Positions 55,961 through 64,000 of a DNA stretch of 64,000 bases are shown here, piece by piece. Each line of letters opens with the position of its first letter. Within the stretch, counting starts at the first letter, position 1. This DNA is from Dryomyza anilis (lineage: Eukaryota; Arthropoda; Insecta; Diptera; Dryomyzidae). The stretch is taken from positions 57,643,344 through 57,707,343 of the forward strand of contig OX638131.1 of assembly GCA_951804985.1 (NCBI GenBank), read 5' to 3'. Below the pieces are notes generated by a model. It saw only the letters and a list, made by a program, of their open reading frames with translations, was not told the origin of the DNA and ran no database searches. Both the position numbers and the translations under genes were made by a program.

Positions 55961-57000
55961 TTTATTTGCTTATTTTTTAACATGATTTTTTAACTTTTAT
56001 GGAAGGTACTGTTGCTGCATACACGTTCATTTTGTTGAAAACAGTATTAAATCTATTATTTTTAATAAAAATGTATATTTGATATATTTTTAATTTATTG
56101 ATGAAATATGTCTGAATAATTTTTCAATAAATACTTTTTGTCTTGCTGAAATATTGCAGAGAGATTTTTTGTACAATATTCCGTTTTATATATTGCTACA
56201 ATTATTGTTGAAGTATATACAGGTTGTCATCTTTCAAAATTCAGGCGCCATTTACCGTTTTTTGAAAACTGTTTGAAAGATTCAACATTTGTTTACGAAA
56301 AATTTAAAAGAAAACATCAAAGCTTTGTTTACAGCGTCATAAATATAAATAAAAATCAGAAGTTTCAAATAAAAAATTACAAGATTTTGCAATATTAAAG
56401 ACATCAATGGCTCCAAAAGAACACCGCAGTTTATGACAAAAATGAAATAGTGAATTTGTGCCGCAAAATTTTAATAAAATAGGCAAATTAAAGAGCAAAA
56501 AAACATAACCTTCAAATAAAGTCTAAAATGACAATTAATTTTTGTATTTTTAAAATTTTTGTATTTTTAAAATTTTCTTATTGACATTCTCGGTACTATT
56601 TATGCTAACTGAACGTCTAGATGGTCTAACTTGTATATACTTCAACCATGGCTACAATATTCCAGAAATATTGTATGCGCAATATAAAATACATGCAATG
56701 TAGAAATATTACTACAAGATTGCAGAAACGGTTTGTGCTGCAGGGGAGGATGATGAAGTGTTGTGACACCAGAGATCGCACTTTGATTCCATATTTTTTC
56801 GGGGATCTCGTCAAAGCGCTCATTGCCGACGGTTTCTCCAACTGAATCTTATTCTCCAATCCGCATCTGCTTGGGGTCAATATTGTCAGCGCCGACAATG
56901 AAGCATTATGGATATTCAACGAAAAGTGGACCAATTTTATGAAACATGGCTTCCATGCTGCTTTGCTCTATTTAACCATCTTGTAGAAATTTGTTAAATT
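55961..57000. other. Noncoding AT-rich DNA
   Basis: No feature recognised; the ORFs at 56626-56934 on both strands look fortuitous. Confidence 0.4.
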
Positions 57001-57175
57001 ATTGATCTCTCACCATTTTGAGCTGTGCGTGTTATATTTGTACTCAAAGTGGTGGGACCTACAGTTTATTGCCGAATCCGAACGGCGGGTGAGAGCTTTT
57101 TCATAGGCAATGTTTTACTCTCGTAGGTTTGCCATTTACTCGCAGTCCAACGCACTAACGCTCAGTGGCTAATCA
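57001..57175 (-). mobile_element. SINE copy with internal deletion, minus strand
   Basis: Reverse complement of the SINE tail and body up to GGCAAATGG at the plus-strand CCATTTACT. It then jumps to the tRNA head (CGCAGTCCAACGCACTAAC...CTCAGTGG). About 100 bp covering the B box are missing. Confidence 0.75.
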
Positions 57176-58050
57176 CACTCAAAAAATTACTGCAATAAAA
57201 ATTACTATGTTGTATGTAGTTATTTCAATATTATACAGTACTAAATGTTTTTACTACATTTATAGTCATTTTTGATGGTTTTACTGCATTTTGAATTAAA
57301 TTATTATAATTATATTTATTTATTTTGCAGTATTTATTTTCATCCTTGTGCTTTCGACATAACCAAAATAAAAAAAGAGTTCACACTAGAAACTGCAATC
57401 ACGCACATTGTAAGTTTTTCTTTGATTACTTTAATTTTAAACGATATATTTATTTCATAACATTTAATTTATGTAGCTGCCACCGAGAACAATAACGAAC
57501 ACAACTGGAACATCATGCAGTTGTAAGGCGTCGTGGATCTCAATGTCTAGATAGTTGAGTATTCTGCAGTTGCTGCTGTTGTAGGTGAGCAAAACAATCA
57601 TTCAGTGTGAGCACCAGGAACTAAAACCAAACTATTCTTAGATAATTCTGATGAGCGGTCAACACGCACTTCTATCTTAGAGGGCTGCAGTGCATTTGAT
57701 ACATCTGCGTAACGTGGCTATTTGACATGCACTCTCCGCCGCAACCGGAGCGTAACTAAAATAAGGTGGCCCTTCAATAAGCCCAAATGCAACTCGATGT
57801 ATCGGTCCGACTACGGCTTTTCCGGTTTAGCTGAGGTGGTCGCCGCGTTGGTTAATTGTAAATATTTGTATGTATTATAAATAAAAGTTTATATAAATTT
57901 ATTCTTATTTTTTCATTTTTGGATAAGAATATCCATTTAAATGTCAATAAATGCAATGTGTTTGTTTTAACTACATCGTCAGTTAATTTATAAAAACAAC
58001 TACAGCAACTAAAATTTAGTTAAATTCAACTACATTTTAAATTATTGGCT
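57176..58050. other. Noncoding stretch, nothing recognised
   Basis: No convincing ORF or repeat end. 57470-57850 is less AT-rich but has no recognised coding content. Confidence 0.4.
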
Positions 58051-58337
58051 GAATTGCACTTTACCGGCCGAAGTGAAATGAAAATAAAAAATTTCCACCC
58101 GAACTATAGCGCCCTCTAGACCGATATGTGTGGGTTTGTGGGTTGAGTTTATTGTTTTTAATACAGGAAGTACATAAATAACATTATTAAACTTTTAAAG
58201 TATTCATATTTTTTTTTATTTTTAATTTTTTTATTTAAAAAAAATATATATTTTGTTTGCAGTTTTATGTATTTATCATATATACACCTACTTACAGGGT
58301 TTTTTTTTTTTTTTTTTTTTAATGTGACGAATTTTCC

Positions 58338-61116
58338 CGTAGATGCAGGTAGTCCAAGCACAGGGCCTGGTCCAAATGGATTATCCTCAGATCCAGCACG
58401 TGCATCAGAGGGCATCTCCAGTAGACAGGTGTCTAATGGAGTGTCAAGTGCAATGTCAGAGATATTCCAGGGAACATTAAACCAGAAACCACCTCGTTTT
58501 AGTCTCCAGCAGCCTTTCATGGCTTCGCCTCTGATGAAGATGTCAAGTGGTGGTAGGTTTAAGATTGCATTCAGTGCTGGACCAGGTGTAGTGGGAAAGG
58601 CACCCGTAACACCCAGACACACGGTTCTCTGAATCTTGGCAAGACTAGTTGTCACGCATTTTCGCGACAGCTTGTTCCACCAGACTGCCGATGCATATGA
58701 TATCATCGGTCTTATCATTGCCGTGTAAATCCATAAGGTTTTGCTCGGCGATAGTCCCCATGTCTTCCCAAAAATTCCTCTGCATTGCCAGAAGGCATTC
58801 AATGCTCGCGAAATTTTATTTTCAACATGTTTTGTCCAAAGTAGTTTACTATCTAGAGTTAAGTCCAGATATTTTACTTCGTTAGACAGAGGAATAGTGA
58901 CACCCTGAAGTACTGGTAGAGATAATCCTGTCATTATTATTTTCCTAGTGAAGAGAACAATCCCTGTTTTGAGAGGGTTGACGGAAAGTCCGTTTGCAGT
59001 ACACCAGCTGTCAATTCGGTTCAACGAGTTTTGTGTTTTAACACAGACCTCATTGAGGGCAAAGCCTGTGGCCAGAATGGCAACATCATCTGCATAGGCC
59101 TGGGAACAGACACCTGGTCCATCGAGATCGTTGACTAGAGAGTCAACCAGCATACACCAGAGCAGGGGGGAGAAAACGCCTCCTTGAGGACAACTTCTAT
59201 TCACGCCTGCCATAATATACTGACCGCACTCCGCCTCCGAAGTGATGGTCCTAAACATTAGCATTGACCTTAGCCATTTGACCAATGTTTCATCTATTCC
59301 ATGCCTTCTAGCTGCGTCACACATTCCATCAAAAGTCGCATTATCAAAAGCACCCTCGATGTCATCAAATATGCCCATCACGTACATCTTCCTCTGAAAA
59401 GCATGCTCGATCCGGCCAACCAGATGTTGCAATGCTGTTTCACAGGATTTTCCACGTTGGTAGGCATGTTGTCTTGATGATAGTGGGTACCTTGACAGCG
59501 ATGTTTTTCTGATGTGCAGCTCAACTAGTCTTTCTAGACACTTTAGTATGAAGGACATCATACTAATGGGTCTGAAGCTCTTGGCTATGGAATAGTCTTC
59601 TCTTCCAACTTTAGGAATGAAGGCTACTTTAACTAAACGCCAGGATGTCGGAATGTATGCCCATGCGAGACTTGCTCTAAAGATCTTCTTTAGGCATGTT
59701 AGCAATTGGGTTATTCTTTCCTGTAGCATGACTGGGTAGATGCCATCCGGTCCAGGTGACTTGAAGCCATCAAAAGAGGCCACTGCGTATTGGATAGCTT
59801 CATCGTATACAACCAATCTGGCAACCTGCCAGTCATGTTTTGTCACATTAGAGTTGTTATTGCAGTCCCCAGTGCTGGGATTACAAAGTGGACCTATGTG
59901 GATTTGATTTCCCGGAAAGTGAGTCTCAACTAGGACACTGAGTGCATCTGTCTTAGACTCAGTATACGAGCCATCAGGTCTCCGCAGTGAGTCCAGTCGA
60001 ACAGTTCGGTCTCTTTTAAGAAACTTGACCAATCTGCTAGTCTCACTGCAGGATTCGATGCTACTGCAGAAGTCTTTATAGGAAACACTTTTCGATTTAC
60101 GAATTCGTTTCTTATACTCTTTCTGCTTAGCTCGATAAAGAAACCTAAGTCTAAGTTGCTCCTTAGGGCCCTATTTAGAAGCTTTCTGGAATCCTTGCGC
60201 AAGGTTTCAAGACAAGCGTTCCACCAAGGAACGGGAGGTCTAGATAACGTTTGTCGTACCGGACATGTTCGTACAAAACTAGAATTTATGACATCGTTCA
60301 TAACTTGAACGGACGTCTCAATACTTTCTTTGGTACGAATTCTGACACGAATATTGAGGGAATTCTCAAGTTCATGTCTGAAGCGTGCCCAGTTCGTTTT
60401 TCTAGGGTTTCTTACCGTCATAGAGGGCAGCACCTCTCGGTCAGTATGAAACTCGATATACCTGTGGTCCGATAAAGAATCTTCTTTAAGAACCTTCCAG
60501 TTAAAGATTGACTCTCCCAGTCTACAGTTAGACAAAGTAAGGTCAATCACTTCCTGTCTTCTTGCAGTCACAAAAGTGGGTTTATTACCAGTGTTGTGAA
60601 TGTTCAGATTGGAGGTCATGATGAAGTCAAGGAGTCTGGTACCTCGTGCGTTGCATTTACTGCTGCCCCACACAGTGTGTTTAGCATTAGCGTCACAGCA
60701 AAGAATAAGGCCGGTCCCCTTAAGATCACAGTACTCTATGAGCTCAACAATTGCCTTTGGCGGAGGAGGCAGTAGTGAGTCATAGGGGAAGTAGCCTGAG
60801 GCGACAATCAGATGTTTCCATCCACTATCGCTTTCATAGCTCACTTTTGCTGCCACCAGGTCTTGCCCACAGAATTGGGTTAACTTGGTGACAGCAAAGT
60901 GTTTCGATACTATAAGACAGCTCTAGGCCTTGCGGCTTGCTCATCGTATAGTATGGTTTCACCACGTAGTTCACTAAGACCACAGATGCGTTTGTTATAC
61001 ACCCATGGTTCTTGAATATCTGTGATGTGAGGTAATGTATGCAACATGGAGAGCCGCTTACCTAGTAAAGCGGTAGCAGCTGTAGAATGTTGCAGATTTA
61101 TCTGAGTAAATATCAT
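58338..61116 (-). pseudogene. LINE ORF2: endonuclease and reverse transcriptase, frameshifted
   Basis: It starts MIFTQINLQHSTAAT at 61116, continues with DIQEPWV, then stops at 60910. The endonuclease goes on in another frame (60856-59930: CDANAKHTVWGS, SDHRYIEF). Near 60000 there is a second shift into the RT frame (60032 down): FKSPGPDGIYPVML, GIFDDIEGAFDN, CPQGGVFSPLLW, QAYADDVAIL (about 59095) and ISYASAVWW. The RT motifs are all present and open; two frameshifts and a short C-terminus make the copy inactive. The long read-through beyond 58321 is the poly(A) and flank, not protein. Confidence 0.85.
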
Positions 61117-61153
61117 GACAGGATAATTAACTCGTTTCTCATCATATGCCTAT

Positions 61154-62269
61154 TCATTTGGAATTGATTCGGAATTTGATCCGTCCAAAGAATAAGTTTA
61201 GATGGTTGTCGTACTTAGATAGCATGACATCTAACGACTTCTGGTCTAAGCCAACAACCAGGGTAGAGCCCTCCTTGTCCTCCGGAGCTCGCTCTGGTTT
61301 ATGGCTATAGATTTTCCATCCGTTCGTTTCGATGCCAGTTTCGATCATCTTTGCATCATTCATCTTTTGCTCCTTCCCCAATTTGCCAATAATCGCAACC
61401 GGAAGAGCTTTGCGAGCAGCATCACGATATGATACTGCTAGCCTACCTCTGCCAGTGGATGTTGAAGGCAGTTCATCCGCAGCCGATCCGGAACATGAAG
61501 CACCAGTTCTCTTGCTTGTAGAAGTAATATCACTGGAGACTGTCGAGTTCTGGGAGTTGCGGGGTTTCGCAGTAGCAGTGAAGGTTTTAAACTCCTTGCC
61601 ATTGCCATTGCGCTTCTCAGGTGCATTGGCAGCCACCACAGCAGCAGCGGATGGTCCGGCTTCAGTCGGAGTAACCTCCACCGATCTATCGCGTTTTGCT
61701 TTGGTAGCTGGAGAAGAGAAAGCTCCAGCGTCGCTTTTAGCCTTTTCAGCCTCTTTGCGATCTTTCGCTTTATTCTTCTTTCTCCTACTCACCTGGGCAT
61801 CGGACAACCTGACCTCTGTATTCAGAGATCCGGGTCCGGTCTCCAATGGAAGTTTAGCTTCCAGTTGGGCGTCGGTCTCTCTAGGATTAGATGCTGGTAA
61901 GACACCACTTTCCTTCGATCGACCCATGTTTCCAAATACGTGACAGAAAGGAACCCTGAGAGGAAACAACACTGTCGAGCAGCCATACAGTGGAGGATTA
62001 GTCGTAGGCATAGCCGAACCGACACTTTCCTCTACTTGTATGGGAACCGCTGCGTTGTCGTTATCCTCCTCTAGATTCCTAGCTGTCTCATAAATTTGGG
62101 AGATGGAGGGGCACGATGAACCCCCTGCTACAGGAGCAGAGAGGTTCATCGTACCAGGGTTGGTTGCGTGGATTGAGGCCTCCAGAATCCTTGCCTCAGC
62201 CGCCGAAGCGGGTGGATTGCCACTATTGTGGGTACCACCTGGAGTAGTTAAATCTTTATGTTGACCCAT
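61154..62269 (-). CDS. LINE ORF1 (gag-like RNA-binding protein)
   Basis: A 371-codon ORF from ATG 62269 with no internal stop. The N-terminal two thirds are low-complexity Ser/Thr/Ala/Lys with a basic KNKAKDRKEAEKAKS stretch. The C-terminus (TGIETNGWKIYSHKPERAP..., LVVGLDQKSLDVML, FGRIKFRI) resembles ORF1 proteins of dipteran LINEs. No CCHC knuckle is visible. It lies 37 bp upstream of ORF2. It would bind the element RNA. Confidence 0.75.
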   Translation of the reverse strand: MGQHKDLTTPGGTHNSGNPPASAAEARILEASIHATNPGTMNLSAPVAGGSSCPSISQIYETARNLEEDNDNAAVPIQVEESVGSAMPTTNPPLYGCSTVLFPLRVPFCHVFGNMGRSKESGVLPASNPRETDAQLEAKLPLETGPGSLNTEVRLSDAQVSRRKKNKAKDRKEAEKAKSDAGAFSSPATKAKRDRSVEVTPTEAGPSAAAVVAANAPEKRNGNGKEFKTFTATAKPRNSQNSTVSSDITSTSKRTGASCSGSAADELPSTSTGRGRLAVSYRDAARKALPVAIIGKLGKEQKMNDAKMIETGIETNGWKIYSHKPERAPEDKEGSTLVVGLDQKSLDVMLSKYDNHLNLFFGRIKFRINSK

Positions 62270-62708
62270 CGCGGTGGTATAGGGGTTTCTTTAGAGTCTG
62301 CCACCCCATCAATATAAAAGACTATGGTAGTATTTAGTTCATTACTCATCACAAGCCTGTCTGACAAGGGTGACCCTACCAGAAACTTTTATAAAAAAAA
62401 AAATGTCCGTCAGCTTAGCCTTATTGAGTCATTGTAACTTAAGCCCCCACACCACGTCAAGGTAACCACCACTTACAGGGTACCCACATGACTCTGTAAG
62501 TAGGTGTACCGGTTTTTGAATTTTCAAAGTAACCAGGGGTCCGAGCGTTTTTTTTGTTTGTTGTTGTAATTTTTTATAAAAAATACTGTGGGTCGCAATT
62601 TTTTTTTCGCTTCGGCCGGTAAAGTGCAATTCTCTCTAAATATTTTTAATACAGTATTTTTTGGCTGTTGTGTCGCTGGCTCAAGATTAGTGCGTTAGAA
62701 TGTCATTT

Positions 62709-62836
62709 TCTGCCGAGAGGTAGCACGGTATAGAAAAATGTTTCTATGAAAAGCTGTTGTTAGCCCCAGTCCAGGCTTGAACCGGGGACCTTTCGGCTCG
62801 TAGTCCAACGCACTAACCACTGAGCTACCGCGGCGA
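62709..62836 (-). mobile_element. SINE head fragment, minus strand
   Basis: Reverse complement of the tRNA-like head (GCCGCGGTAGCTCAGTGG at 62836 downward; B box GGTTCAAGCC) through CTACCTCTCGGCAG. The body and tail are missing. Confidence 0.8.
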
Positions 62837-63118
62837 CATTATGTTTATCTTAATATTTACAATATTATAAATCGTTTTTTATAATGAAAATATGTGTATG
62901 TTTTTATCGCTGTAAATACTTAGTTGTATGGAACAATATTGCGCTTAAGAATAATGAAGACGTTAAATAAAATAAACTAAAATTGTGAATTTACTTACGA
63001 CCGGTTGCATAAAGGTATAAGTTAAAAATAATCTGACAGATAAATTTTATTTTTTGTTTTTATATCAGTAATGAAATTGTCACTTTAACTAATCGATTAT
63101 CGCTAACTAATGCATCCA

Positions 63119-63786
63119 GTAGCGCGATTCCCTAATTTCGTATCTACAAAAATCGATATCGTTAACTACAATTACCGACAAATATTGTTATGAGGTATTC
63201 CGTAAACAGTTAGCTATGATATTTATCGTAAGCTGTCATCGTTAAGAATTAACCGAAAATTTTCGATACGATAGCGTTCAAAATTTGTTGGTTGTTAGCC
63301 AGCTTACTTTTCAACGATTTTACCGATTTTTATTGTTAAAAATCTTTTCGAATTTATTTGTCTACGTACAATACATTGAAAGTTAGGGAATCACTTTTTT
63401 CATAACGATCACTATCGCAAGCGACAATTCTCGGTAGTTAGCGATATCGAATATTATCGTTATGGAGTTACGGAATCGCGCTACAACAGAAAACTTCTGA
63501 CAATTGTCGTTTGCGATAGCGATCGTTATGAAAAATGTGATTCCCTAACTTTCAATGCGTTTTGTGTAGACAAATAAATTATTAAATATTTTTAACAATA
63601 AAAATCGTTTAAATTGTTGAAAACTAAGCTGGCTAACAACCAAACATTTTTCAACGCTATCGTATCGACAATTTTCGGTAAATTCATAACGAAGACAGCT
63701 GACGATTTACGGAATAACAATATTTGTCGTTAATTGTAGTTAACGATATCGATTTTTGTCGATACGGAGTTAGGGATTCGCGCTAC
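63119..63786. mobile_element. Fold-back element with ~280-bp inverted arms
   Basis: GTAGCGCGATTCCCTAA at 63119 is mirrored by ...TTAGGGATTCGCGCTAC ending 63786. Long arms pair through TCGATATCGTTAACTACAATT, AACGCTATCGTATCG-type and GTTAGCCAGCTTA words. The centre (63430-63500) contains another AATCGCGCTAC end, suggesting a nested copy. A further partial copy starts at 63788. No coding capacity. Confidence 0.8.
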
Positions 63787-64000
63787 AGTAGCGCGATTCT
63801 GTAACTACTTAAAATCGATATCGTTAAGTACAGTTAACAACAAAAATTGTTAAGTGCTATGCGATGGAACTTCAATTTAACATGTTATAAATTCACTAAA
63901 ATTGTTGTGCACGTCCACTTCTTTCATATCAACTTTGTTTATAAGGTTTTTAAATATATGCACTTAATTTTTAATGTTAGACAAACAAAAATATTGCCTT

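Larger units (their letters stand above)
58300..62466 (-). mobile_element. Two-ORF LINE (LOA/R1/I-like group), minus strand
   Basis: The 3' end is a 21-base poly(A) (plus-strand T-run 58300-58320). The duplication CACC(T)ACTTACAGGG flanks it (58285-58299 and 62467-62480). ORF1 (gag-like) and ORF2 (AP endonuclease plus RT) are in the expected order. ORF2 ends soon after the RT without a recognisable RNase H, so the 3' part may be deleted. Clade assignment is tentative. Confidence 0.85.
58051..62632. mobile_element. TIR element split by a LINE
   Basis: GAATTGCACTTTACCGGCCG at 58051 and its reverse complement at 62613-62632 are perfect 20-bp ends, with similarity extending a few bases inward. 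Without the LINE the element is about 375 bp. The right arm also contains a CACTTACAGGG...CTCTGTAAGTAGGTG inverted pair (62470-62515). No convincing target duplication is visible at the ends. Confidence 0.75.

Noticed and set aside
1..64000. CRISPR arrays
   Set aside because: The tandem repeats present (5640-6300, 7226-7293, 19035-19790) have no regular unique spacers and the DNA is eukaryotic.

Overview
The window is almost pure transposable-element sequence from an insect nuclear genome, most likely a brachyceran fly. The base composition is AT-rich. A mini-me-like element carries a (GTCY)n proto-microsatellite of the kind described from Diptera. A tRNA-derived SINE is present in at least five places, and the LTR, LINE, hAT-type and Polinton families are all arthropod-like. 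The only recognisable host coding sequence is one exon encoding the C-terminus of a Cdk1-type kinase (37367-37655). I see no bacterial genes, CRISPR or rRNA.

Layout. 1-6921: 3' part of a Ty3/gypsy element (gag, protease, RT, RNase H, integrase), then a long 3' LTR (4755-6921) filled with short tandem repeats. 7090-8650: mini-me-like element and a dispersed 590-bp repeat. 8919-31159: a five-level nest. A SINE with a 10-bp target duplication is split by a 21.9-kb block. That block is a non-autonomous hAT-like element containing a 15.6-kb Polinton/Maverick (9648-25281, 6-bp target duplication AGTACC) and an intact RTE-type LINE (25771-29088). The Polinton itself contains a solo LTR, an inverted ~107-bp satellite block that replaced its integrase core, and probably a 730-bp MITE.

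The Polinton carries the full set of virus-like genes: protein-primed DNA polymerase B, FtsK/HerA-type packaging ATPase, integrase with chromodomain, minor and major jelly-roll capsid proteins, a small basic virion-type protein, an adenovirus-type protease, and four unassigned small genes. Most are broken by stops and frameshifts, so this copy is dead, but its organisation is readable. The two outermost genes start within 15 bp of the inner edges of the long terminal inverted repeats, at the same distance from a TATA box inside each repeat.

31-37 kb: MITEs, a SINE fragment and hairpins. 37367-41679: the Cdk1 exon, run into by a MITE that supplies its stop codon; the MITE is split by a decayed RTE-like LINE. 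41750-43790: repeat copy and an internally deleted RTE copy. 44236-52384: a hAT-like element (8-bp target duplication) containing a copia element (minus strand), itself split by a full SINE; a later 1.6-kb tandem duplication has its breakpoint inside the copia LTR. 52737-53211: a short hAT MITE. 53.2-58 kb: mostly featureless AT-rich DNA with a tRNA-Ile-like pol III unit and a deleted SINE copy. 58051-62632: a TIR element split by a two-ORF LINE (minus strand). 63119-63786: a fold-back element.

All coordinates were read by eye. Family names rest on recognised motifs; no database search was possible.
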